From the IMG/VR virus record IMGVR_UViG_3300037847_000165, positions 1 to 28,118 of that record: a stretch of 28,118 nt of DNA; one strand, written 5' to 3'. The notes below the pieces were generated by a model. It searched no databases and was not told the DNA's origin. It saw only the letters and a program-made list of their open reading frames with translations. Below, piece after piece: positions 5,555 through 11,935 of the stretch; position 1 is the first letter of the stretch, and each line of letters begins with the position of its first letter. Source of the stretch: a virus. Position numbers and translations under genes: made by a program.

Positions 5555-6259
5555 ATGAAAAACTTTCAAATTAAAACAACATCAGATTATAATATATTTT
5601 TGCATGTTATAGGAAATAGACCAATTAATAAATCTAATGTAAATAGGTTAAAAGAATCTATTAGCGAAATAGGTTTGCAAGTTCCTATTTTAGTGAATAA
5701 AAACAAAGCAGTAGTAGATGGGCAACACAGATTACAAGCATTAAAGGAATTAAATCTTCCTGTAACTTACGTTGAGTCTGTAATAACAAAAGAAGAACAC
5801 ATTCCAGATTTACAAGTAAGTAAAGTTTGGACTGGTTTAGACTATGCAAAAAAAAATGCTGCACAAGGTTATGAAGAATGTATTAAAGCATTAGATATTG
5901 CAGATGAATGGCATGAGTTAACAAACAAAAAATTTTCCAAAATAAATATTCTTGAATTATTAAATAAAAACTCATTAACTCAAGTTAAATTATATTTAAA
6001 AAATAAAACATATAAAGTAGATATAGATAATGGAATAAGAGTTTTTAATTGCCTTAATATTTTGAATAAAAATAAATCTGTAAGGTTTAACCCATATACA
6101 GCAACAAACGCAAGAGCTTTAAAAAGATTAAACAAGAAAATGAAAGGTTTAAAATATAAAGTAATAGAAAAGTTTAATAGACATTATTTAGATTCTTTTA
6201 CTCATGCTCAAGAACAATATAATTATTTAAAAGATTTATATAAAAAATATGACAGATAA
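5555..6259 (+). CDS. ParB/Srx-like N-terminal domain protein
   Basis: This is a 234-residue protein. Residues 20-75 match the ParB/sulfiredoxin fold: NRPINKSNVNRLKESISEIG (21-40), LQVPILVNKNKAVVDGQHRL (41-60) with the GQHR signature in place of the ParB GERR box, then LKELNLPVTYV. In ParB this box binds CTP, and in relatives it supports nuclease or ATPase activity. Residues 110-234 are lysine-rich helices without a recognised family. The DNA is unusually AT-rich in the second half: by hand count 6001-6060 and 6121-6180 hold about 17-18% G+C, against about 32% in 6661-6720, suggesting recent acquisition. Such proteins in phages often sit near methyltransferases, as here. A DNA-binding or regulatory role is inferred. 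Confidence 0.75.
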   Translation: MKNFQIKTTSDYNIFLHVIGNRPINKSNVNRLKESISEIGLQVPILVNKNKAVVDGQHRLQALKELNLPVTYVESVITKEEHIPDLQVSKVWTGLDYAKKNAAQGYEECIKALDIADEWHELTNKKFSKINILELLNKNSLTQVKLYLKNKTYKVDIDNGIRVFNCLNILNKNKSVRFNPYTATNARALKRLNKKMKGLKYKVIEKFNRHYLDSFTHAQEQYNYLKDLYKKYDR

Positions 6260-7040
6260 TATTGAACTATTAAATGGCGAACTATTTAGACACGATGAGA
6301 TACTAGAACTAATGAAAGATGATGAGTTCTACTATGGTTATTTAGGCAAAGCTGCTCTAAGTTCCTCATCAATAAAACTACTCTTAGATAGTCCAAAAAA
6401 ATACAAATACGTTACAGAATATGGTTCTCCCTCTACACAAGGTCTTAGAGATGGTTGGTTATTTCACACAGCAATACTTGAGCCAGATGTATTTGAGAAA
6501 CAAATATATGTAGATGTACAATCTAAAAACACTAAGGCTTACAAGTTAGCCAAAGAAGAACATGGTAAGGTATTTACTATGAAAGAAAAAAACGATGCAG
6601 AAAGATTGGCTGACGCTTTTCTAAGAAACGAACACGCTTTAGAATTAATAACAAACTGCGAGTTTGAAGTACCCGCAATAGGATATATAACAGCAAGAAG
6701 TGGAAACAAATATCCATTTAGAGGAAAAGCAGATGTGTTAGATTCTTATAGGGTGGTTGATTTAAAAACAACAAGCGACCTAAAAGCATTTCCATACTCA
6801 GCTCGTAAATTTTCTTATATGTGTCAAGTTTATATATATTCACAATTATTTAACAAGCCTTACGAGGAGTTTAAGTTTATAGCCATCGACAAAGGCTCAC
6901 TTGACATAGGCATTTATGATGTATCAGAAGAATTTTACAATTTAGGAAAAGAAAGAGTATTAGATGCTCTTGATACTTATGAAACATTTTTTATTAACGC
7001 AGCCTGTTTAGACAGTTACTGCATAAAAGGTACTTTATGA
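6249..7040 (+). CDS. RecE-like PD-(D/E)XK exonuclease
   Basis: This 263-residue protein fits phage RecE/lambda-exonuclease-like enzymes, the PDDEXK group annotated as exodeoxyribonuclease VIII-like. It has LSSSSIKLLLDSPKKY (37-52), GWLFHTAILEP (69-79) with His73, an acidic strand around Glu140, FRGKADVLDSYRVVDLKTTS (157-176) giving Asp162 and the Asp171-x-Lys173 pair, and QVYIYSQLF (193-201), the QxxxY motif. These enzymes resect dsDNA ends 5' to 3' for strand-annealing recombination with an SSAP partner. No annealing protein is recognisable in the window, but the SSB-like and ATPase genes are nearby. It overlaps the ParB-like gene by 11 bases and the DnaA-like gene by 4. Confidence 0.83.
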   Translation: MTDNIELLNGELFRHDEILELMKDDEFYYGYLGKAALSSSSIKLLLDSPKKYKYVTEYGSPSTQGLRDGWLFHTAILEPDVFEKQIYVDVQSKNTKAYKLAKEEHGKVFTMKEKNDAERLADAFLRNEHALELITNCEFEVPAIGYITARSGNKYPFRGKADVLDSYRVVDLKTTSDLKAFPYSARKFSYMCQVYIYSQLFNKPYEEFKFIAIDKGSLDIGIYDVSEEFYNLGKERVLDALDTYETFFINAACLDSYCIKGTL

Positions 7041-7465
7041 AAGAGGCAAATAAAATAGCAAAACATATTATTGATATATCTGGCATAGATGTATTTAATA
7101 ACACAAGAAAACGAGAATATATAGAGATGAGGTCTTTACTTACCTTCATGTTAAGACACCATTGTAATATGAAGTTCAAAGAGATAAAAGAATTTTACCA
7201 ACATAATGGTAAGAGATACGACCATGCTACAGCTCTACATAGCTTGAAATCTTTTGAAACACACAGAAGATATAATAATAAGCTAGACAAGTATTTTAAT
7301 ATAGTTCTTCTAAGAGTAAGAAACAAATCAAAATTAAGAAAAGCATTAATAAACCACATAGTAGACTACACTAAAGAAAAAGACTTAAAAAGATTATTAA
7401 AAATCGTAGACAAATTAAAAGATGGAAAAGAACAAACAAAAGAGAAAAGAGATACCCTTGTATAG
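7037..7465 (+). CDS. DnaA domain IV-like DNA-binding protein
   Basis: This is a 142-residue protein. Residues 22-73 look like the C-terminal DNA-binding domain of DnaA: RKREYIEMRSLLTFMLR aligns with the first helices, FKEIKEFYQHNGK with the turn, and RYDHATALHSLKSF (60-73) with the DnaA signature DHTTVLHA that contacts the DnaA box. The AAA+ domain is absent. The remainder is a basic helical tail. It may mark the phage origin, recruit host replication proteins, or repress transcription as Trp-repressor-type relatives do. It sits between the exonuclease and the nucleotide-pool gene, overlapping both, which favours replication. No obvious cluster of TTATNCACA boxes was seen nearby. Confidence 0.75.
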   Translation: MKEANKIAKHIIDISGIDVFNNTRKREYIEMRSLLTFMLRHHCNMKFKEIKEFYQHNGKRYDHATALHSLKSFETHRRYNNKLDKYFNIVLLRVRNKSKLRKALINHIVDYTKEKDLKRLLKIVDKLKDGKEQTKEKRDTLV

Positions 7466-7784
7466 TGGACTAATAAAATACTTTCCTGACGCACTATGCG
7501 AAGTAGCACGAGTAAGCTACATAGGGAGTAAACAACACCACCCAGACGAGGACATACATTGGGATAGAGAAAAAAGCTCAGACGACTTAGACGCACTTAT
7601 GCGACACCTAATGGAAAATGGTATGCATGATATAGATGGAGTAAGACACTCAGCAAAAATAGCATGGAGAGCATTAGCACACTTACAAAAAGAAATAGAG
7701 GGAGATAAGTTTCACGAGGGTTATGACGAGCAGTTTGGTACTTACAAAATACCACACGACCAAATAATATCTGGAACAGAATGA
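7422..7784 (+). CDS. dATP/dGTP diphosphohydrolase-like (PF18909-type) protein
   Basis: This 120-residue protein fits the phage family annotated as the dATP/dGTP diphosphohydrolase N-terminal domain (formerly DUF5664-like). It has PLYSGLIKYFPDALCEVARV (12-31), QHHPDEDIHWDREKSSDDLD (38-57), then ALMRHLMENG and DIDGVRHSAKIAWRALAHLQ (70-89). The E-x-A-R, D-D and H-S-A-K-x-A-W-R-A blocks supply the likely metal and nucleotide ligands of an all-alpha NTP pyrophosphohydrolase. It would remove purine dNTPs or shape the pool, which matters in phages with altered DNA. The methyltransferase follows with a 4-base overlap. It overlaps the DnaA-like gene by 44 bases. No PurZ or DatZ gene is present, so base substitution is not implied. 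Confidence 0.8.
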   Translation: MEKNKQKRKEIPLYSGLIKYFPDALCEVARVSYIGSKQHHPDEDIHWDREKSSDDLDALMRHLMENGMHDIDGVRHSAKIAWRALAHLQKEIEGDKFHEGYDEQFGTYKIPHDQIISGTE

Positions 7785-8638
7785 ATATAGATTTATTTGG
7801 AAACACGATTAAAGTCAATCCATTATTAAGGGATAAGTTTATAGAGCCTCCTTTTAGTGTGTTAGATACTAAAAGTGGTAATTGGCAAAGAAGAAAAAAA
7901 CTTTGGAAGAAGTTAGGTATTAAAAGCGAACTCGGTAGAGATAATAAAAAAGTAAATTCTATTCGTTTAGAAACAAATGGGGAAGATATAACCAAAAACC
8001 CTTACCAATCTATATTTGACCCTGCGTTATGTGAAATTATTTATCATTGGTTTTGTCGGAAAGGTGGGGATATACTTGACCCTTTTGCAGGAGGTAGTGT
8101 AAGAGGAGTTGTAGCAAACTATATGGGTTATCATTACACAGGAGTTGAGTTAAGAGGCGAACAAGTAGAAAGCAATAGAGAACAAGCATTAAATATATTA
8201 GACATAAATAAACAACCACAATGGTATGTAGGAGATAGTAATAAGGTTTTAGATGAATTAAATAAAGAATATGACTTTGTTTTTAGTTGCCCTCCTTACG
8301 CAAACCTTGAGGTATATAGTGAATTGGAGGGAGATATATCAAATATGAATTATAAAGATTTTCTTTTTGCTTATGAAAGTATTATTGCTAAAAGTTGTAA
8401 ATTGCTTAAAGTAGGTGGATATGCTTGTTTTGTTGTAGGCGAGGTTAGAGATAAAAAAGGTAATTTTATTGGTTTTGTGCCTGACACTATTAAAGCGTTT
8501 AAAAAATGTGGAATGAGTTTTTATAATGAAGCTATATTATTAAATGCTATTGCGAGTGCATCAATGAGGGCTAATGGAAATATGAAATCACAAAAACTTG
8601 TAAAAGTGCATCAGAACGTATTAATATTTAAAAAATGA
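7781..8638 (+). CDS. DNA N4/N6-type methyltransferase
   Basis: This is a 285-residue class I methyltransferase. The SAM-binding motif I is DPFAGGSVRGVVANYMGY (100-117), followed by YTGVELR, whose acidic residue would hold the SAM ribose. The catalytic motif IV is FSCPPYANLEVYS (168-180), where Cys replaces the usual D/N/S before PPY. SCPPY/TCPPY variants exist in phage methylases, so activity is not excluded. The N-terminal 80 residues (PPFSVLDTKSGNWQ... NPYQSIFDP) are typical of this phage group. No cognate endonuclease is next to it, so protection from host restriction is the likely role. The target sequence is unknown. Base composition is uneven, with AT-rich patches such as 8341-8400. Confidence 0.87.
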   Translation: MNIDLFGNTIKVNPLLRDKFIEPPFSVLDTKSGNWQRRKKLWKKLGIKSELGRDNKKVNSIRLETNGEDITKNPYQSIFDPALCEIIYHWFCRKGGDILDPFAGGSVRGVVANYMGYHYTGVELRGEQVESNREQALNILDINKQPQWYVGDSNKVLDELNKEYDFVFSCPPYANLEVYSELEGDISNMNYKDFLFAYESIIAKSCKLLKVGGYACFVVGEVRDKKGNFIGFVPDTIKAFKKCGMSFYNEAILLNAIASASMRANGNMKSQKLVKVHQNVLIFKK

Positions 8639-8754
8639 AACCAAAGAAATACACTACAATACAAAGAATAAAAAGATTAGAGAATATAGTAAGCCAAATC
8701 TACTTGAGTGTTGAGGTTATAAAAAAGCAGCTTGACAAAAAAGAAGAAAACTAA
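8635..8754 (+). CDS. 39-residue basic coiled-coil microprotein
   Basis: The ATG overlaps the methyltransferase TGA (ATGA). The protein MKPKKYTTIQRIKRLENIVS continues with QIYLSVEVIKKQLDKKEEN, a single basic amphipathic helix with leucine/isoleucine heptads. Its stop codon (8752-8754) lies within the upstream edge of the ACGTTATA element, so the early operon ends exactly where late transcription would start. Function unknown. Small helix proteins just before TerS are common in related phages. Confidence 0.55.
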   Translation: MKPKKYTTIQRIKRLENIVSQIYLSVEVIKKQLDKKEEN

Positions 8755-8761
8755 CGTTATA
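8753..8761 (+). promoter_or_regulatory. Late element 1 (ACGTTATA) before terminase genes
   Basis: AACGTTATA shares eight of nine bases with the TACGTTATA found before four later modules. It separates the early block from the terminase genes. A CTTGACA lies 18 bases upstream and could serve as a -33/-35 box. Unlike the other copies it does not sit 14 bases before an ATG. The TerS ATG is 36 bases downstream. Confidence 0.55.
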
Positions 8762-8763
8762 TA

Positions 8764-8777
8764 ATTGATTAATCAAT
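8764..8777. promoter_or_regulatory. Perfect 14-base palindrome, candidate operator
   Basis: ATTGATTAATCAAT is its own reverse complement. It lies directly downstream of late element 1, covering the predicted transcription start and 11 bases before the TerS ATG. The position fits a repressor or activator site controlling late transcription. No similar palindrome was noticed at the other four elements. Confidence 0.45.
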
Positions 8778-8788
8778 CTTTTTCAATT

Positions 8789-9031
8789 ATGGATAAACGC
8801 AAACTTAATGGTGGTAAAAGAGAGGGAGCAGGTAGAAAACCTAAAGCAGAAGAAGTCAAACTAATAGAGAAACTTACACCACTTGAACCTTTAGCATTTG
8901 AAGCTCTTAAAAAGGGTTTAGAGAAAGGCGACTTTAAATATGTACAACTATACTACAATTATGTAGCAGGTAAACCAAAAGAAACAAAGGACATTCACAT
9001 AAATGAAGATGTGCCTTTATTTATTGATTAA
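8789..9031 (+). CDS. terS: Terminase small subunit
   Basis: The 80-residue protein from ATG 8789 begins MDKRKLNGGKREGAGRKPKA. The NGGKREGAGRKP block is a hallmark of small terminase and related DNA-packaging proteins in Bacteroidota phages. The rest is helical (PLEPLAFEALKKGLEKGDFK) and ends in an acidic tail. A TTG at 8765 would add eight residues, but it falls inside the 14-base palindrome and the ATG gives the standard N-terminus, so the ATG is preferred. TerS recognises phage DNA and stimulates the large subunit, whose ATG overlaps this stop by one base. It is short for a TerS, with DNA-binding and oligomerisation parts compressed. Confidence 0.82.
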   Translation: MDKRKLNGGKREGAGRKPKAEEVKLIEKLTPLEPLAFEALKKGLEKGDFKYVQLYYNYVAGKPKETKDIHINEDVPLFID

Positions 9032-10200
9032 TGCAACTAACAAAAACCTCAGCACTTAACAAACTACGAGAACTAGACAAAAGAGTTCGCATAATTAGAG
9101 GAGGTTCTTCAGCAGGTAAAACTATTGGCATTATAGCAATCCTTATAGACTATGCAATAAGACACAAGGGAAAAGAAATAAGCATAGTAGCTGAATCAAT
9201 ACCACACTTGCGTAGAGGTGCTTTAAAAGACTTCTTAAATATCTTAAAGGGCTTGAATAGGTATGATGATAGAAAGTTCAACAAGAGTACCTTAAAATAC
9301 GAATTTAGTAATGGCAGCTATATAGAGTTCTTTAGCACAGACCAGCCAGACAAGCTAAGAGGAGCAAGAAGAACAGACTTATTTATAAACGAGTGTAACA
9401 ACGTCAGCTTTGATTCTTACCAACAATTAGCAGTTAGAACGTCTGGTAATATATGGCTTGACTTTAATCCTGCCAATTTATTCTGGGTAGATAAAGAACT
9501 TGTAGGACAACAAGACGCAAACTTTATAACGCTTACTTATAAGGACAATGATAGTTTACCAGAATCAATAATAAAAGAAATAGAGAAAGCAAAAGTAAAA
9601 GCTAAGACCTCTACATATTGGGCTAATTGGTGGAAAGTATATGGACTAGGACAAATAGGTAGTTTAGAGGGTGTATGCATTCCTGATTGGAAACCTATAG
9701 ACCAAATACCACAAGAAGCTAGATTATTATGTGCAGGTCTTGACTTTGGTTATTCTGTTGACCCCTCAACTATTATAAGATTATATAAATGGAATGATGC
9801 TTATATCTTCGATGAGGTATTGTATCGTAAAGGAATGTTAAATAGAGACCTCAGCTATTTCATCAAACAAAACGAGATACGAGAAAATATTTACGCAGAT
9901 AGCGCAGAGCCTAAATCAATTCAAGAGCTGAGGAACTATGGGCATAAAGTATTTCCTGTAACAAAAGGCAAAGACTCAATAGTCTATGGTATTAACTTAA
10001 TCAACCAAAACGAAATCTACATAACAAGCCATTCAAAGAATCTTATAAGAGAATTACAAGGTTATGTATGGGATAAAGACAAAGAGGGAAACAATTTGCA
10101 AAAACCTACAGGCACACACCCAGATTGTATTGATGCAGCAAGATACGCTTTAATGATGCAACTAAAGAATCCTAATAAGGGTAGATATACAATAAGTTAG
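9031..10200 (+). CDS. terL: Terminase large subunit
   Basis: This 389-residue packaging motor has all key elements. Walker A is GGSSAGKT (24-31). Walker B is DLFINECNN (116-124), with catalytic Glu121. The coupling region is WLDFNPA (142-148). The RNase H-like nuclease domain begins LCAGLDFGYSVDPST (233-247) with Asp238. A further acidic residue sits in YADSAEPKSI (288-297, Asp290), and HPDCIDAARYALM (363-375) carries the last metal ligands. This matches PBSX/T4-type TerL proteins. It cuts and translocates DNA into the prohead through the portal (21465). The Cys in FINECNN replaces the commoner Ala. The length is at the compact end for the family. It is followed by late element 2 and the tail genes, not by portal. 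Confidence 0.95.
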   Translation: MQLTKTSALNKLRELDKRVRIIRGGSSAGKTIGIIAILIDYAIRHKGKEISIVAESIPHLRRGALKDFLNILKGLNRYDDRKFNKSTLKYEFSNGSYIEFFSTDQPDKLRGARRTDLFINECNNVSFDSYQQLAVRTSGNIWLDFNPANLFWVDKELVGQQDANFITLTYKDNDSLPESIIKEIEKAKVKAKTSTYWANWWKVYGLGQIGSLEGVCIPDWKPIDQIPQEARLLCAGLDFGYSVDPSTIIRLYKWNDAYIFDEVLYRKGMLNRDLSYFIKQNEIRENIYADSAEPKSIQELRNYGHKVFPVTKGKDSIVYGINLINQNEIYITSHSKNLIRELQGYVWDKDKEGNNLQKPTGTHPDCIDAARYALMMQLKNPNKGRYTIS

Positions 10201-10220
10201 TTTCTAAAACTTTTATTTAT

Positions 10221-10229
10221 TACGTTATA
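10221..10229 (+). promoter_or_regulatory. Late element 2 (TACGTTATA) before tail module
   Basis: An exact TACGTTATA copy whose first T lies 14 bases before the ATG at 10235, the same spacing as elements 3-5. Read as a -7 box (TAnnTT), RNA would begin within about 3 bases of the ATG. No TTG is present at the -33 position. Confidence 0.6.
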
Positions 10230-10234
10230 TATAT

Positions 10235-10885
10235 ATGAAAGTAGACGTAAAGATTCCAGACACCCTTAGTGAGATTACTCTAGGGCAATATCAAAAGTAT
10301 ATTAAGATACAAGAGCAAAACGAAGATGAAAACTTTATAGCTCTTAAAATGTTAGAAATATTTTGTGGTTTGAAAGGTCAAACAGTACTTAACATGAAAA
10401 CAAAAAGCATAAAAGAAATAACTGATATTCTAGTAAAAATGTTTTCTGAAAAACCTCCACTTGTAAGAGAGTTTAAAATGAATGGTGTTAACTATGGTTT
10501 TATACCAAACTTAGAAGATATGACTTTTGGCGAATATATTGACCTAGATACGTTTGTAGGTAAGACAGAAGATTTACATAAAGCTATGGGAGTTTTATAT
10601 AGACCAATAACACATAAAAGAAAAGAATTATATTGGATACAAAAATATAAAGGCGACGACACTAACTTAATGAAAGATATGCCAATGGATGCAGTTTTTA
10701 GTTCCATGCTTTTTTTTTATCATTTAGGGACAGACTTGTCGAGAGTTATGCTGAACTATTTGGAACAGGACAACGAGGAGAATATAGCGCAGCAGCTAAT
10801 TTCTCTCGAAAATGGGGATGGTATCAATCGCTTCAAGGACTCGCTCAGGGAGATATTACAAGAATTGAAGATATCACTAAATTAA
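10235..10885 (+). CDS. Tail assembly chaperone-like protein, zero-frame product
   Basis: Read without frameshifting this gene gives 216 residues. The N-terminal 160 residues look like a compact conserved domain: IPDTLSEITLGQYQKYIKIQ near the start, a helical middle, then VNYGFIPNLEDMTFGEYIDL (about 88-107) and YRPITHK (127-133). After nine Ts at 10710-10718 the zero frame continues for 55 codons of unremarkable sequence that overlaps a much more protein-like -1 frame. The position upstream of tail completion genes and tape measure is where siphoviruses keep G/GT chaperones, which are made as short and frameshifted forms. The short form is therefore a plausible G equivalent, unless the break is an assembly error. 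Confidence 0.7.
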   Translation: MKVDVKIPDTLSEITLGQYQKYIKIQEQNEDENFIALKMLEIFCGLKGQTVLNMKTKSIKEITDILVKMFSEKPPLVREFKMNGVNYGFIPNLEDMTFGEYIDLDTFVGKTEDLHKAMGVLYRPITHKRKELYWIQKYKGDDTNLMKDMPMDAVFSSMLFFYHLGTDLSRVMLNYLEQDNEENIAQQLISLENGDGINRFKDSLREILQELKISLN

Positions 10886-10974
10886 ATCTGCATACTTGTT
10901 TGTATGCTTTAAGCTATATGAAAGACAAATCAGAACTCGAATCGAGACAAATGAAAAGTAAATTTAAAAGATGA
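10235..10974 (+). CDS. Tail assembly chaperone-like protein, -1 frameshift product
   Basis: Slipping back one base at T TTT TTT (10711-10717) joins the first 161 codons to an open -1 frame running to TGA 10972-10974, giving about 246 residues. The added 85 residues look like a genuine domain: FRDRLVESYAELFG, then NFSRKWGWYQSLQGLAQGD, then ITRIEDITKLNLHTCLYALS and a basic tail SKFKR. I associate the KWGWYxSxxxLAxGD...LHxCLxxL pattern with the C-terminal part of single-ORF homologues in Bacteroidota phages. The next gene's ATG (10971) overlaps this stop, not the zero-frame stop 86 bases upstream, which supports the -1 end as the true gene end. Either programmed frameshifting or one missing T in the assembly explains the break. 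Confidence 0.7.
10711..10717 (+). other. -1 ribosomal slippery site T TTT TTT
   Basis: Within C TTT TTT TTT A, the zero-frame codons CTT TTT TTT form a canonical X XXY YYZ heptamer, so both P- and A-site phenylalanine tRNAs can re-pair after a -1 slip. A small hairpin (GACA 10729-10732 / TGTC 10737-10740) starts 11 bases downstream but is weak. No strong upstream Shine-Dalgarno-like stimulator was seen. Confidence 0.6.
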
Positions 10975-11444
10975 GCAATCAAGGAGTAAGAGGATATTAT
11001 CAAATAACAGACACCATTAAGACTAATCTATTAGCAGATGAAAATGTCAACACAGTAACAACAGGCGATATATTTGACATTGACTTAGCTAAACAAACTA
11101 TATTCCCATTAGCTCATATTATAGTAAACTCTGTAGCGATACAAGAAGCAGTCCTCAACTTCAACATTACTATTATGTGTATGGATATAGTAGACGAATC
11201 GAAAGACGAAACAACAGACTTATTTAGAGGTAACAACAACGAGCAAGATATCCTCAACACACAACTAGCAGTAGCAAACAAATTAGTAGGATTATTAAGC
11301 AAAGGCACATTATACCAAGACAAATATCAATTATCTGGTGATGCTTCTTGTGAGTTCTTTTATGAAAGGTTTGAGAATAGATTAGCAGGGGTAGCTTGTA
11401 CTTTTAATGTATTAATAGCAAATGATATAAACGTATGCAGTTAA
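10971..11444 (+). CDS. Tail-terminator/completion-like structural protein
   Basis: This 157-residue protein begins at the ATG overlapping the -1 frame stop of the chaperone gene. It starts MSNQGVRGYYQITDTIKTNL, has FPLAHIIVNSVAIQEAVLNF (about 45-64), an acidic loop with ETTDLFRGNNNEQDILN, then NTQLAVANKLVGLLSKGTLY and FFYERFENRLAGVACTFNVL near the end. This order (strand, loop, LAVANKLV helix, ERFENRLAG strand) is what I associate with a conserved neck or tail-terminator protein in Bacteroidota phages, and the length is typical of tail terminators. It lies next to an HK97 gp10-like gene, which fits. The role is inferred from pattern and neighbours. Confidence 0.65.
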   Translation: MSNQGVRGYYQITDTIKTNLLADENVNTVTTGDIFDIDLAKQTIFPLAHIIVNSVAIQEAVLNFNITIMCMDIVDESKDETTDLFRGNNNEQDILNTQLAVANKLVGLLSKGTLYQDKYQLSGDASCEFFYERFENRLAGVACTFNVLIANDINVCS

Positions 11445-11935
11445 CCGAAGTAAAAGCAGAATTAGAAAAGTTTGCTAAGCATGTTATAAAACAAGCTAGA
11501 ACTAATTTATCAAAAAGAAAAAAAAATAGTTCAAAGAGACTATATAATAGTTTGGGTTATAATATAAACGCTAATGAAGAAAGAGTAAACGTAATTTTTC
11601 AAATGGAAGATTATGGTAAGTTTCAAGATGAGGGAGTAAGTGGAACAAAAACAAAATATAAAACACCTTATAGATATAAGTCTAAAATGCCACCAACTAA
11701 GGCTTTTAGTCAATGGGTTGTTAGAAAAGGTTTAAAAGGTGTAAGAGATGAAAAGGGAAAGTTTATTGCAAGAAAAAGTTTACAATACTTAATAGCAAGA
11801 AGTGTATTCTTACATGGGATAAAACCAAGTATGTTTTTTACTAGACCCTTCAATCAAGCATTTGACAAATTAGAGCCAGAGTTACAAGATAAATTTGGCA
11901 TAGATATAGAAAACTCAATAATTGATTTTGAATAA
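11435..11935 (+). CDS. HK97 gp10-like tail completion protein
   Basis: This is a 166-residue basic protein. An N-terminal helix (LTEVKAELEKFAKHVIKQAR) is followed by a lysine-rich loop and the strand-rich core NVIFQMEDYGKFQDEGVSGT (52-71). The Y-G-x-F-x-D-E-G-x-S-G feature is typical of gp10/minor-tail proteins. A KAFSQWVVRKGLKG helix and GIKPSMFFTRPF (about 129-140) follow. The C-terminus is acidic. Such proteins help attach the tail to the connector. It overlaps the previous gene by 10 bases and touches the next (TAATG), so the three are translationally coupled. Confidence 0.72.
   Translation: MQLTEVKAELEKFAKHVIKQARTNLSKRKKNSSKRLYNSLGYNINANEERVNVIFQMEDYGKFQDEGVSGTKTKYKTPYRYKSKMPPTKAFSQWVVRKGLKGVRDEKGKFIARKSLQYLIARSVFLHGIKPSMFFTRPFNQAFDKLEPELQDKFGIDIENSIIDFE

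Noticed and set aside
7422-8638. A 2-aminoadenine (Z-genome) system
   Set aside because: Although a dATP/dGTP hydrolase-like gene is present, no PurZ adenylosuccinate synthetase-like or HD-domain DatZ-like protein is visible.
8765-8788. TTG start that would extend TerS by eight residues
   Set aside because: The TTG is part of the 14-base palindrome, while ATG 8789 gives the usual short N-terminus before NGGKREGAGRKP.
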